Positions 50,731-63,204 of a stretch of 64,000 nt of DNA are shown here, piece by piece (positions within the stretch are counted from its first letter, which is position 1; each line of letters opens with the position of its first letter). Source of the DNA: Symsagittifera roscoffensis (Eukaryota > Xenacoelomorpha > Acoela > Convolutidae); contig NC_087064.1 of assembly GCF_963678635.1 (NCBI RefSeq), positions 38,120,706 to 38,184,705 on the forward strand. The letters run 5' to 3'. The translations under genes and the position numbers were made by a program. Under the pieces are notes generated by a model that made no database searches, was not told where the DNA came from, and saw only the letters and a program-made list of their open reading frames with translations.

Positions 50731-53700
50731 CGGATTAACGTTTGTTCCCCTTCTTCGAAGTGATCAGGCGGTGCTACTTTCGCCGTCCCGGCCTCAGCGT
50801 TTTGCCCTTCATCACCATCTAGATTCTTCTCGCTTCTAAGTTTTCTCCGCTCCTAAAAGATCCTACGACCTTCACCCGTTGCCTCAGTGGCAAAAACTTC
50901 CGAGATGCTGCTATCCGAAGATTGACTGCGCAGCGATTTAAATCTTCGCGTGCTTTCACGTGCAAAGCCTGGGAATCTTAGTCACTTTACCTAACGAGCC
51001 TCTCCTCTCCATGTTTTGCGATAAGTGTGGTCAAATATGAAAAAAAAATTCGACGACAGTGCACAAAATCCACAAAAACAAGAAAAACTTACGCGTGCTT
51101 ATGTACAAGATAAGAAAAACTTTTTTAGTCTCTTAGAGATTCTTTAAACGACTCATCTAAGGTAAAACACTGGGACTGCCCAGTGTTGAGTTATTATCAA
51201 CTCCACTCAAACACTTAGTTCATAATAGTGTCGCAAAGTCTTCAAGATACAATGACCAACACACAAAATACAATAAACAATAAAATAACACCACACCCTA
51301 TTGGTGACAGCGATCTCTCGTATCATTATCATTTTACCGCCGTAGTTGCATCAAATCACAACCTTGTTTAAAATAAAGCATTTTTTCAAAAATAGCAGTG
51401 ATGACTTCAAGAAAGGATGAAATAAAACCTTTGATCGAAAAAATTGAGATTCCAAGCAAAAGCTCTCCTCGCACATTCGGACAGTTCCAAGTGTGCGAGA
51501 GTGGGGATTATTCTCTCTTCTCAAGTGAGTTGACCCGGCCTAATATCCACACCGAGGTCTTCTACGAGTTCCCGGATTGCCCGAGCCTTCCTACTAAGTA
51601 GCGCAAGGCAACCACACAACCAAAAATTATAATCGTAAAATTTTGTTCGGGTACTTCTGATGAGCCCCATCTAGAATTCAAAAGTGATCGCAAATCTCCG
51701 GGTCAACTGGTCCTTTCAATGCTAACTTATACACACACCCCCGTAGGTAATTGACCTTCTATTTCAATTTTAAAGAAGTACTCATTATATCTAAATTTCC
51801 TCGGAGGGACTCTTTGATTTTCACTAAAGAGAGTTTTTAAGGGGCTTAGTACACTCCGGATGGTTACTTCGAAGCGAGCTCAAACGGAATTAAACTGACT
51901 TCGGAGGGTTACTTCGGAGGGTACCATAAACACCTCAACTACTTTGCAGGGTTCTCCAAAACTGACTAAGGAGGGTTGTTAAGGGGCTTAGTGCACTCCG
52001 GAGGGTTACTTTGGAGGATGCTCTGAGATTTCCAAATTTTCATTTTTTTGCCTCCAAGGAGTCTTCGACCAGTGTCAAAATGAATCACAATAGGCTAAGT
52101 TCACTATGGGGTTTTATTTAAACTTTTTTGGAGAGTTCCGCAAAAGTTTTTCACCAAGGAGGGGGCTTAACTGACTCCGGAGGGTTACTTCGCAGAGTTC
52201 CCCAAAAAATCGCAAATCAAGTGCTTTCGCCGCAGTAAAGCGCCCAATTGCGGTCTAACTTACATAAAACCAGGTAAGTTGAACCAGTCAACCTACTTTG
52301 TTGGATAAAATTAGGGTTTTATAAAAAAAATTTGTCGCTCGGAGGTTTCTCTAAATTTTGGATCTTTTCAATCAGCCTGAAAACGGTTGTGGGTCAAAAA
52401 ATTGATCAACAATTTCTACTTATGGTACCAAAAATTTTCTGATCGGTTCGTTAGTCTTTGATAAATCAACAAAAAGGCGTTAGCTAAATTGGACTTTTTT
52501 CACTACCTTTATAGAATCTCAGAGACTTTTTTCGCACTTCTTGTTGAAAGTGGTTAAAAATACTCGAAACGAGCGCAGTAACCCGGTACAGTAGTGGAAT
52601 AATGCAAAATTTAGACCAAAACTGGTTTTGAAACAAAGATTCGGCCAAAAACTATCGGATTTGGTTCTTACGATTTCGTTCTTTACCAATCTTTAAGTCT
52701 CCATCTCTATCCACGGAGCTATTCAGAGGCTTAATTAAAAACTGTTCTAGTAACTGCGCTCTTTATGCTACTAAGCTCCTAGCGCAAAATTTTTATAGCT
52801 TTACCTATAAAAAGTCAAAATTTCAAGCCTCAAAACAATTTGACGGAGTTCAAAAAAAGAAGAAAAATTTAGATCGAAAAATTTTTATTTTCGCCAATTT
52901 CTTCTAAGTCTTTTTTCGCGCGGTTTTTTTTTTAGTTAGGGGACTTGAACAACGTACTAGGTCACTGCGCAGAAGCTTTATAGTGTTCGGAAAAACTCGG
53001 ATATCAAAAAATTTGGGGTTAATAGTTTGGTCGAAAATCAGTAACTTTCGAAAAATTAGGGTATTTTTCGGGTCTTAATGGGAGATAGGTAATATATAAT
53101 AAGGTTGAAAACCTATTAGTAGCCGTGATTCAAAACAACTATAACCTCTTTTACACTGCAATACCCGAATTAAGTCCTTAACTCGGAAGCTCGCAATCGA
53201 TGGAGGGTACAATCGGACCGAGCCAATTGTGTCCACCACCACCTTAGTTTACTGAAGTAGTAACCAAACGATACTAGAATTGTGCTAAAGATACCCAACA
53301 GTTGTTGTGGACGTTGTCTCTGTTTTCCGCTGCTGCGTCTGGAACACGTCTGTCAGCTTGTCCTTCTATCCTCCGGTCACCGGCAAAATTATCATTAACG
53401 TGCTTAAATACCCAAACAACACTCGAGATAGGGTACTAACCATCAACCAATACATTCGATTTTTTAATCAAAAATGATATAAATCAATTTGAAACAACAT
53501 CAAATAGTAAAGTTGGATCACATCTCGTCCCAAAATAATATATAAACTGTAATTTTTATTTATTTTACTGTTTTTGGTCTTGGGTTTTTTGTAAACTGAT
53601 TTTTGTATTTTTTTGTTTTCAAGTTAAATTGTAATTGGCTTTTTCTTGGTTATACACTATTTTTGTTGGTTTTTACGATTTCTCTTTAACTGTTTTTGGT

Positions 53701-53930
53701 CTGGATAAGCGGGCTCTTGAATTCCCACCTAACCCTCCGACCCCTGGAATTTTCGGTTTTAACTAAGATAAAGAGCTAAATTGTAGCAGGTGGAGGGTCC
53801 GCACCTTCCGCCTAGTCTAGTACAAGGCTTGACATTAAGGCCTCTATTTTGGGCTTGCGCCTCAAGCAGAGGGTTCGTCGCTGACACGTTTGCTGATCAT
53901 GATGGTCTATTGCCTTTAACAGGCCCACGC
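50731..53930 (-). other. Leader of the left related element
   Basis: There is no credible ORF. Repeated CCCTCCGGAG-type motifs (plus strand CTCCGGAGGGTTAC) cluster at 51840-52200. The whole stretch is present again, inverted, at 55540-58365. Confidence 0.72.
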
Positions 53931-53940
53931 AGGAGCGCCA
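53931..53940 (-). other. Primer-binding-site candidate of the left related element
   Basis: TGGCGCTCCT in the coding sense lies about 12 bases inside the LTR, the same motif and distance as in the giant element. Confidence 0.5.
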
Positions 53941-53952
53941 TAAAAACGTCTA

Positions 53953-54824
53953 TTGAGCATTCGCCCAGACATTACACAGTGACGGAGCGTAGAAAAAGTA
54001 TCTGTTAACGACTGGCTGACATCAGTTACCTTAATTCCACTCGTTTTATTAGTCTTGAGCTAGCCATTTATTTTTTGGTCTGTTAAGAGCTAAGTAATAA
54101 GCTACCATTCTTTGGTCATCAGGCAAAATACTTTTGATCAGCTTTCGTTTACATGCAAAACTAACTATATAGGCGGATCTCGGGCCCCCAGACGACGTGA
54201 TTACTATTAACAACCCGGCTAGAAATTTATATTTTAATATGGTTTTTTGTGACCTTTATATACTAAATCCATTAGAGATGGATTAACTATTTCCTCTACT
54301 TTAACAACTCATGCTCTGAAATACTAAACAGTATTGGAGTAAATTAAATGCGTTCAGGGCATTTCAGTGGCTAAAATTCATATTTAAAGTCTCTCACAGT
54401 CTCTTGGCACCAGGTCTCTAGTCCGTACTCTCCCGGAAATAACGTCGTTATCTCTCTGATTTCGTGGCACGGAAGGGTTCGGATCCGTCACGAATGTCCC
54501 ACTGGACCTTCCGTTCACTTGATCTTCTTCCTATAAACGCCTTATTGTGCCTTGATGCCACGATAAGAGGCTTCGTTTTTCTCCTGTTATACCGATTGAT
54601 TTCCGTCTTGCATTTCGGTTATGTTTCTTTTTCTACTTTCCGGTCAAAATGACCGTTTTCCGAATTTCTCAGAAATGTTCTAGCTGGAATCAAAACTTTA
54701 AAAAGTTCAAAATTCTTGAACATTCTGAGCCTCTTTTTTATCAGAATTTCGGTACTTAAGCCCTTAATGTTCTTTCTGCCGTGCATTGGAGGGTTCGACT
54801 GTGCCAATCCGGGGGAAGGCCACA
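53953..54824 (-). repeat. 5' LTR of the left related element
   Basis: Homologous to the giant element's LTR at both ends: GCATTCGCCC and GACTGGCT early, and the CCAATCCGG...GGCCACA end. The middle is diverged. Boundaries are estimated from that comparison. Confidence 0.65.
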
Positions 54825-55145
54825 TGGATCCATTTTAGGTAAAGAAGACTTAGTGCAGCATCGGTGTGTAACCCTGGTACGGAAGCCGCTGAAGTGGAAG
54901 AGCAAAAAAATTGCCAGTATAAAGACTTAGTAAGATTATGGATATCTTTTTCAGCCGCTAGTTTTGAGATTCGGCTCGTGGCCGGAACACGCAAAGAAAT
55001 TTTTCTGATAAAACTTTGTAAGAACCTAAGTGTATGTACAGAGGAAACCAGACAAGCAGCTTTTTGAAACAGACAAAAAAAACTCGTTGAAACGTTTTTA
55101 TTCGTAATTCATAATTGTTTGCGTGTCAAGTTACCTGTTCGTATT
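54825..55145. other. Non-repetitive spacer between the two head-to-head copies
   Basis: About 320 bases without similarity to either arm. A plus-strand frame at 54864-55067 is open for 67 codons, with no recognisable motif. It may be the original genomic DNA between two insertions. Confidence 0.5.
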
Positions 55146-55512
55146 GAAGCAACGACGTTATCTCCGGGAGAGTACGGAAAGTCACTGTGATAGACTTTAA
55201 ATCTGAATTTTAGCCGCTGAAATGCCCTGAAAGCGATTAATTTACTCCAATACTGTTTAGTATGAGTTGTTAAAGTAGAGGAATTAGTTAATTCATTTCT
55301 AATTCATTTAGTAAATAAAGGTCACAAAAAACATAATAAATGTTCAGTTTCTAGCCGTGTTCTTAAAAGTAATCACGTAGTCTAGAGATCCGAGATCCAG
55401 CTATGTAGTTAGTTTTGCATGTGAACGAAAGCTGATCAGAACTAGTTTGCCTGATGGTCTGAAACTGGTAGCTTATTACTTGCTGCATGCCGAATGCTGC
55501 ATATTACTTGCC
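55146..55512 (+). repeat. Truncated 5' LTR of the right related element
   Basis: The inner part of the LTR, inverted relative to 53953-54448. Its last about 60 bases contain an imperfect tandem duplication of TTACTTGC(TGCATG)CCGAATGCTGCATA. The outer half of the LTR is absent. Confidence 0.65.
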
Positions 55513-55534
55513 GAATGCTGCATAGAAGTTTTTA

Positions 55535-58365
55535 TGGCGCTCATATGCGGGCCTGTTAAGGGCAATAGACCAACATGATCAGCAAACGTGTCAGCGACGA
55601 ACCCTCGGTTTCGAACTTAAGCCAAAAATAGAGGCATCAATGTCAAATATTGTACTAGACTAGGCGGAGGGTGCGGACGCTCCACCTGATACAATTCAGC
55701 AGCTTTTTAACTTAGTTACGACCGAAAGTTCCGGTGGTCGGAGGATTAGGTGGAAAGTCAAGAGTCTGCTTATCCCGAACAAAAACAGTTAAAGAGAAAC
55801 CGTAAAACCCGACAAAAATAGTGTATAACCATGAAAAAACCAATTTAAAATTTACTCGAAAACAAAAAAATACAAAAATTAGTTAACAAAAAAAACCCAA
55901 ATAGACCAAAAACAGTAAAAAAATTAAAATTTACAGTTTATATATTATTTCGGGACAAGATGTGATCCGACTTTCCTATTTGTTGTTGTTTCAAATTGAT
56001 CTACATCATTTCTGTTTGAAAGATCGAGTGCATTGGTTGTTGGTTAGTACCCTCCCTCGAGTGTTGTTTGAGTGTTTAAGCACGCTAATGACAATTTTGC
56101 CGGTGACCGGAGGGTAGAGTGACAAGCTGACAAACGTATTCCAGACGCAGCAGGGGAAAGCATAGACAACATCCACAACAACTATTGGGTATCTTTAGCA
56201 CAATTCCAGTATCGTTCGGGTACTATTTCAGTAAACTTCTGTGGTGGGGGACACAATTGATCGGTCCGATTGTACCCTCCATCGATTCCGAGCTTGCGAT
56301 TTAAGGACTTAGTTCGGGTATTGTGGTGTAAAGGAGGGTATAGTAAAATTGAATGACGACTACTAATAGGTTATTATCCTTAATATATATTACCTATCTC
56401 CCATTAAGACCCGAAAATTACCCTAATTTTTCGAAAGTTACAGATTTTCGACCAAACTGTTAACCCCAATTTTTTTGTTATCCGAGTTTTTCCGAACAAT
56501 ATCAAGCTTCTGCGCAGTGAGCTAGTACGTAGTTCAAGCCCGCCAACTAAAAACCGCGCGAAAAAAGACTGAGAAGAAATTGGCGAAAATAAAATTTTTT
56601 CGATCAAAATTTTCGTTTTTTTTTGAACTTCGTCAAGTCTCTATCTTTATCCACGGAGTTATTCAGAGGCTTACTAAAAAACTGTTCTAGTAACTGTGCT
56701 TTTTGTGCTATCAAGCTCCAAGCACAAAAATTGTTATCGCTTCACCTATTAATACAAACCTAATTTTTTCCCACAAGGTAGGTTGACCGGCTCAACTAAC
56801 CTGGTTTTATGTAAGTTAGACCGCAGTTGGAGGCTTTACTGCGGCAAAAGCACTTGAATTGCGATTTGTGGGGAATTTTGCGAAGTAACCCTCCGGAGTC
56901 AGTTAAGCCCCCTCCTTAGTGAAAAATTTTTGCGGAACTCTCCGAAATAGTTAAACTAAAACCCCAGGGTGAATTTAGCCTAATGTGATTCATGTTCACA
57001 CTGGTTGAAGACTCCTTCGAGGCAAAAAAAAACGAAAAACTGGAAATCTCAGGGAATCCTCCGAAGTAACCCTCCGGAGGGCACTAAGCCCCTTAACAAC
57101 CCTCCTTAGTCAGTTTTGGAGAACCCTGCAAAGTAGTTGAGGTGTTTATGGTACCCTCCGAAGAAACCCTCAGAAGTAACTTAAACGTTTGAGATCGCTT
57201 CGAAATAACCCTCCGGAGTGTAATAAACCCCTTAACAACTCTCTTTTCTTTAGTGAAAATTAAAGGGTCCCTCCGAGGAAATTTAGATATATGAAATTGA
57301 AATAGAAGGTCAATTACCTACGGGGTGAGTGTATAAGTTAGCATTGAAAAAGCCAGTTGACCCGTAGACTTGGGATTTTTTTTGGATTCTAGATCGGGGC
57401 TCATCAGAAATGCCCGAACAAATTGTATCGATTATATTTTTTGGTTGTGTGGTTGCCTTGAGCTACTTAGTATGAAGCCTCGGGCAATCCAGGATTTCGT
57501 AGGAGAAGACCTTGGTGAGTATATTAGGCTGGACTCATTCACTTGACTGATCCCGACTCTCGCACACTTGGAACTGTTCGAGGAGAGCTTTTGCTTGGAT
57601 TTTAAATTTTTTCGATCAAAGATTGCCTTGAGCTACTTAGTAGGACAGCTCGGGCAATCGCAGGCCATATAGAAGAACATCTCGGTGAGTGCAGTTGCAA
57701 GGACACACTCACTCTAGACGGGTCTTGGCCTTCATTCATTTCGAGTGTTCCAATTGAGGGAAGTCTTATTCTTTAAGATAAGGTTTTATTCCATCCTTTT
57801 TTGAAGCATCACTGCTATTTTACAAAGAATTGTTTTAATTTTGAAGAGGCTGTGATCTGATGCAATTACGGCGGTAAAATGATCCTGATACGAGAGCTTG
57901 TTGTCACCTATAGGGTGGTGTTATTTTATTGTTTATTGTATTTTGTGTGCTGGTCATCGTATCTTGAAGACTTTGCGACACTATTATAAACTAAGTGTTT
58001 GAGTGGAATTGATAATAACTCAACACTGGGCAGTCCCAGTCTTTTACCTTAGATGAGTCGTTTAAAGAATCTCTAAGAGACTAAAAAAGTTTTTCTTATC
58101 TTCTACATAAGCACCCGTAACTTTTCTTTGTTTTTGTAGATTTTGTGCACTGTCGTCGAAAATTTTCCTATTTATAACCTCACTTATCGAAAATCATAGA
58201 GAGGAGAGGCTCGTTAGGTGAAGTGACTGAGGTTCCCCGGCTTAGCACGGGAAGCACGCGAAGGTTCAAATCACGGCGCTGTCAATCTTCGTAAAGCAGC
58301 ATATCCGAAGTTTTTGCCAGTGAGGCAACGAGTGAAGGTCGTAGGATATTTTAGCAGCGAAATGA
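55535..58365 (+). other. Primer site and leader of the right related element
   Basis: It starts with TGGCGCTC and runs to the gag ATG at 58366. It holds no convincing ORF. CCCTCCGGAG motifs repeat at 56880-57230. Near 57480 and 57640 a TTGAGCTACTTAGTA...CTCGGGCAATC segment occurs twice. Confidence 0.7.
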
Positions 58366-59040
58366 AACTTAGAAGTGAGTAGAATCTAGATGGTGATGAA
58401 GGGCAAAACGCTGAGTCTGAGATGGCGAACGTAACACCACCTGATCCCATCGAGGAAGGGGAACAAACGTTAATCCGACCCGACTGGCACCATCATGACA
58501 ATCTAGAAGGATCTGGCGACGACTGTCGACGGGAAAGATTCAAAGGATCTGGAGCGTTTCCGAGACTAGCGCAGGAGAAGAACTGTTGTTCAAAAAGAGG
58601 TCTATTCTGGAGACCAAGAGCGTTAGTTGGAGAAAGGAACAATGCTCTCAAGCCAAGCCGACTAAGAAAGCGATGATGTCGAGTATAAGTCCCAGGGAAG
58701 AACAATCAAGTTCGAAAGCAAAAAAGAGTTTTTTGCAAAGATTGTATAATGAACACATGACATCGCTCCAAGCTGGTGGACTATATTCTGGCTTTGATCA
58801 TCTGGGACTAATGCACTCGGCCACGGATTTCACTCCTAGCTTGAAGCAAGAAAAGAACATGAAGGCGATGTCCAATTCACCATCAAGACCGATAACAGAT
58901 GGGATAACGATGGGAACGTCATCGACATTATATAGGCTGATGATGTCGATGGGTACACAGAAATATGGTGCATAATCGAGCACTAGGCTGCAACTTCACT
59001 TAAGCTTGTCGTCTCTAGGCCTGACCCCAGCGTATAGACA
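58366..59040 (+). pseudogene. gag: Gag N-terminal fragment of the right related element
   Basis: ATG 58366 is followed by a TAG seven codons later. Further open pieces (58422-58676, 58586-58975) encode sequence matching the left copy (EQTLIRPD, LKQEKNMKAMSNSPSR, TLYRLMMSMGTQ). At about 59035 gag sequence joins directly to RNase H sequence, so capsid to RT was deleted. Confidence 0.75.
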
Positions 59041-59740
59041 ATCGAGCTCTTGCTTGGCTGAAAAATCATTCGATGGATCAGAGCTATGTCGGTCGCTGGG
59101 TTATACGCCTGGATGGCTACCCCATAATTATAGAGCATCGAAAACGTGACAAACACCAAAATGGGAACGTCATCGACATTATATAGGCTGATGATGTCGA
59201 TGGGTTTACAGAAATATGGTGCATAATCGAGCACTAGGCTGCAACTTCACTTACGCTTGTCGTCTCTAGGCCTGACCCCAGCGTATAGACACTCCATCAG
59301 ATGTGATCCGGTTCAAGGTTGTATAATGAACACATGACATCGCTCCAAGTTGGTGGACTATCTTCTGGCTTTGATCATCTGGGACTAATGCACTCAGCCA
59401 CGGATTTCACTCCTAGCTTGAAGCAAGAAAAGAACATGAAGGCGATGTCCAATTCACCATCAAGACCGATAACAGATGGGATAACGATGGGAACGTCATC
59501 GACATTATATAGGCTGATGATGTCGATGGTTACACAGAAAGATGGTGCATAATCGAGCACTAGGCTGCAACTTCACTTAAGCTTGTCGTCTCTAGGCCTG
59601 ACCCCAGCGTATAGACAATCGAGTTCTTGCTTGGCTGAAAACTCATTCGATGGATCAGAGCTATATCGGTCGCTGGGTTGTACGCCTGGATGGCTACCCC
59701 ATAATTATAGAGCATCGAAAACGTGACAAACACCAAAATG
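58743..59740 (+). repeat. Tandem duplication of a gag-RNase H junction
   Basis: The unit 58743-59162 (about 420 bp) recurs at 59317-59740 with a few substitutions. Between them lie a third, partial copy (59163-59290, matching 58914-59040) and about 26 other bases. Each full unit holds the end of gag fused to an RNase H piece (DNRALAWLK ... EHRKRDKHQN, with one frameshifted). Confidence 0.85.
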
Positions 59741-60420
59741 CCGACAGCCTCAGTGAAAAGACGGAGTTTTATGAGCGATTGGACGAGAAGCAAGCTAACC
59801 ACGTAAAGATTAAGGATAATTTTTAATTTCTGGACAAAGACAGCTATGACAAGCTGCCACTCACTTGATTGCTTGGCAAGTCAGGGCATCCCATACCAGG
59901 ACACCCCGAAGTTCCCGCCGAAAGAGGTGCTGAGATAAAGGTGTTGGAAAAGGGTGATCCGGTTCAATTGGACTTGTTAGTGCGCTCCAACCTGGTAGAA
60001 CAAGAACTTACCAGGCTAGGTATCAATCGTATAGCGCCGCTGAACAACATAGTGAGCGTAGCAAGGGATGTCATGCAAAAGCTCCGCGATTTACTTGATA
60101 GAGATATTGAAAAGCTGGATCATGAATCGATGGAAACCATGTAGAGGCTGACTATCCCAGAAAGAACAGAGAAGAGACCGGTAGTGATCGGGAGTCGGGA
60201 TGTCGAACGGGATTGCCAATCAATAGTGAACCAGCTGGTGAAATCGATATCAAAGGATGTCTCTTTGAGGATTTCATACGTTGGACGTCAACAACTGACC
60301 AGCACTCGGCCCACTCAGGGAGTCAGTGTTGAACTGAAATCCAGTATGGCAAGGAGGGTTGAGTTCGTTGATGCAAAAAAGAAGTTTGAGCCGTGCTCGA
60401 ACTGTTCATCCTGAGATGAG
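59620..60420 (+). pseudogene. pol: RNase H end and linker of the right related element
   Basis: The RNase H end (HRKRDKHQNADSLSEK) leads into a linker with SGHPIPGHPEVP and PVQLDLLVRSNLV (59869-60144), closely matching the giant element. 60184-60414 matches the next linker part (RDVERDCQSIVNQLVKSI). Stops at 59826 and 60142 break it. Just after, at 60426-60510, the motif TTGTCCGGGGAG occurs three times, as in the giant element's linker. Confidence 0.78.
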
Positions 60421-60589
60421 ACATTGTCCGGGGAGTCAACTCAGGAAAGTGATCGAGATGCGGAATTGTCCGGGGAGTGGGGTTCCGTCGGGCCCGGGTT
60501 AGGATGATTTGTCCGGGGAGTCGAGAAACATGCAGAACAAGCCTGAAGGCGACTGTATATACTCCTTCAGCTCGGTCAGAGAAATGCAT

Positions 60590-61920
60590 CAAGACAGTTA
60601 TACCTCTGATGAGGAAGGCACTGTAGTCGATCATGCTGCAGACGAACTTGAGTTGATAGCTGTGTCTAAACGTCCGACTAAACTACTTCCGCATGCTACA
60701 TTCGTCCATACCAATCTGGAACCCTTGGAGCAAGAGGCAACACCTTTAAAAAGTTATGAAGTGTTAAAACGATGGACGATATCCATGCTCCCGAGTCTAA
60801 ATGTGACTTAGACATATATGGAAGCCAGATACCGATTGTCGGATCTTTTGAGGGCTCAGCGAAGTGACAGGATGAAGCGCAACTTAAAGAGATGAATAGA
60901 AATCGGAGCAGCCGACAAATGTGATCTTGAAGAATATAATTAGATTCTGAAGCATTTGTACAAGAAGAGAAAAGATTTAAACAAAGACGGAATTATAGCT
61001 TGCAAATGTAAAGAAGAAGACCGAGTCCTCTACAATTATGTTTAAACCTACTATAGCTGTATCAAACTGAATTTTTGTTTCATTTACACGATCAGATGGG
61101 CCATCAAGGCGTGGACAGAGTGTATAACCGTACACAGAAGCAGTTTGATTGGCCTGGCTTGAAAAAGGCCTGTGAAAAATAAGTTTCTGCATCTCTGTCA
61201 TGCCAACAAGCAAAGGATACCAGGAAGCTGAGATTTCCCCAGCAATCGATAGAATGGTCAGGATTCAATGAAATGCTGCAAATAGATCAACAGAAAATCT
61301 GCAAGACGGAATCGGGTTATAACCAAGTGCTGATAATGATCGATCATTTCACAAAATGCGCAGAGGCAGTCCCCTACTTGACAGCATCAGCGGAGGAAAC
61401 CTGTGACCAATTGATAAATGTCCGGATTGCTAGACACGGCTGTCCGATCATTTTCCAGTCAGACAATGGCAAAGCATTCGTCCTTGATCTCACAAAAGAG
61501 TTGATGAAGAGTTGCATCACACAAGAGTTGCGCAGGCCCACTCGAGCAATTGATAGCCGCAGACGAATGGCCAGATCAAAAGGCAAACTTGCACTCTAGT
61601 TTCCATGTTGAGGGTTTATTGCTCACGATACAAGGACGACTGGGATAGGCACATAGCGATGCCCCCTGTTGCATCTTAAATATCGGGAAAATACTTTTGT
61701 TTTTTGTAACCAAGGCCACTGATAGGCAACACGTAAATCCCGAAAGTTTAGTGCAAGGTTTCCTGGTCGAGAGGGGAGTGACCTCACTCTACTTACCGGT
61801 ATAAGATCCCAATGGGGGAAAATACGTCCCATAGAGCTATAGGCTCTAGTGCATGTGATTTTTTCAGAAACGGCATAGAAGTCTACATGCATAAGAAGTG
61901 TTATCTGAGCATATGCTAAC
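60590..61920 (+). pseudogene. pol: Integrase and macro-like end of the right related element
   Basis: 60590-60810 matches the start of the integrase frame (DHAADELELIAVSKRPTK) and is open where the giant element has its TGA. HHCC remains near 61080-61200 (HDQMGHQGVDRV ... LSCQQAK, with one cysteine lost). The DDE core begins at 61273-61560 (QIDQQKICKT, QSDNGKAF); the glutamate region is frameshifted and truncated. The macro-like C-terminus is recognisable at 61690-61920 (FVTKATDRQHVNPESL, then HKKCYLSIC and stop). The part between, about 350 residues, is deleted. Confidence 0.8.
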
Positions 61921-62382
61921 ATTATGATTAGGGTTAAGAGTTCTTTTGTTAGGACTAAGAGTCTTGTACTAGGTTTATTTAACTATATGGATTCATGTTT
62001 TAGAATTAGTATTGGGCATTATGTTTTTGTTTAGTAGTGTTGATGTGTGATATCGACATCTTGTGTTATTATGTGATAGTTAATTGCTTGTGACCTGGAC
62101 TACTTCAGTTGTGAGGGTGACAGCGTCCAATCATAGTACATTGACATAATTGGGGGTAGACAATCCACCTCAGTTCTGATTTTTAATTTAAAAACGAAAG
62201 GAAAACTTCTATTGACTGCTTTCAAAAGATGTGAATGATGTTTTATCCCGGAGATAAAAAAAGCTTGTATAATGGTTCTAAGTTAAGACTTGTCTTTCAG
62301 ATAGTGATTGATCAGTTATTCGTTTATTGATACTCAAAACTAAAAGAACTGAAATTGAAGAAAAGAATCGACACAAAAAAGA
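61921..62382 (+). other. Spacer between pol and post-pol ORFs, right related element
   Basis: A/T-rich, without an ORF. It occupies the same place and is about the same size as 18340-18737 in the giant element. TTGTCTTTCAG (ending 62300) is a possible splice acceptor. Confidence 0.5.
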
Positions 62383-62533
62383 TGAGTGATACGAATGACC
62401 TTATTAATTTCATCTCAACGAGTCTAGGAACGGCTCTGTACGAGATATATCAACTCTTGTTGGATTGTAATTTTGGACTGGAAGATCCCGAGCTTACGAC
62501 GTTCACCATTGCACTCCTTAACCAGAAGTAGTA
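62383..62533 (+). pseudogene. Homologue of post-pol ORF A
   Basis: ATG 62383 starts a frame of about 50 codons. Its NFGLEDPELTTFTIALLNQ segment matches the ALEDPEVVMLLTALIN core of ORF A in the giant element. A stop follows at once (62531), and the remainder is in other frames. Confidence 0.6.
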
Positions 62534-63204
62534 CTCTTGTTGGCTTCGGCGACTCCGGTACCGCCGAAAGAGGCCGAAGTAGGCTTAGGCGATGGCATCA
62601 TGGAGAGATGTCTGGTCACCACTTGGCTCGTAAGTCAGGAATAGGCGAGCAGTGGGACTACAGGTTAGAGGAGATACCCCTACCTGTCCACTCGAAATCC
62701 TAAGCGCAGCCTCTTCTTGGGGCAAAGAGATCAAGTGAGGGCCGGGCCCTTCACACTCGGCGGATTCTCCGACAGCAGCTCCACCATCCAAGAAAGTCAT
62801 GTTGAACGAGATGGAAATCGAATTTTTAGAAACTATCGAGAACCCGGACAAGTAGGAAGATTGGCAGTAGTTACACGCTACGTTGGAAAAGTATAAGGTG
62901 AAAGCCCAGGAAGGAGACGCGTGGAAGAAGACACACAATGAGTTGTTGATCAATTTTAAAGAAAAGAAATCAAGCAACCGAAAAATTTATACATGGCGAG
63001 GTTGGGTCGAATGGCACCAGAAGTTTTAACGACAATGAACTCGGATGGGTCCAGGGACATGCAGTCCAGGACAACGCCAGAGGAGCTGGGCGTCCACAGG
63101 GAGCCCGTGGCACCTCCACAGGCCTAACAGCTTGTGGCGAGTTCCAGACGTACCATACCCCACCCTTCGGACACCTTGATCCTCAACTTCAAGAAACGTT
63201 TGAG
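62534..63204 (+). other. Decayed region between ORF A and SGNH homologues
   Basis: Stop-rich sequence. A frame near 62750-63030 shows a charged, probably coiled-coil stretch (KKVMLNEMEIEFLETIE, QEGDAWKKTHNELLINFKEK) without a counterpart I can see in the giant element. Confidence 0.4.

Larger units (their letters stand above)
48680..54824 (-). mobile_element. Left relative of the giant element, truncated: 5' LTR, leader, gag
   Basis: This copy reads leftwards: LTR about 54824-53953, primer-binding motif, a 3-kb leader with CCGGAG motifs, then a broken gag up to the second zinc-knuckle region at about 48680, where homology stops. It is diverged from the giant element but close to the right-hand copy. 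Together with that copy it forms a long inverted repeat. Confidence 0.8.
50160..59040. repeat. Long inverted repeat formed by two head-to-head element copies
   Basis: The left arm, about 50160-54448, is the reverse complement of the right arm, about 55150-59040, over gag N-terminus, leader, primer site and most of the LTR, with indels and substitutions throughout. The centre (54449-55149) is not symmetrical: it holds the rest of the left LTR and about 320 bases of other DNA. Matching landmarks include 51400-51480 with 57570-57640, and 53790-53950 with 55530-55690. Confidence 0.85.
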
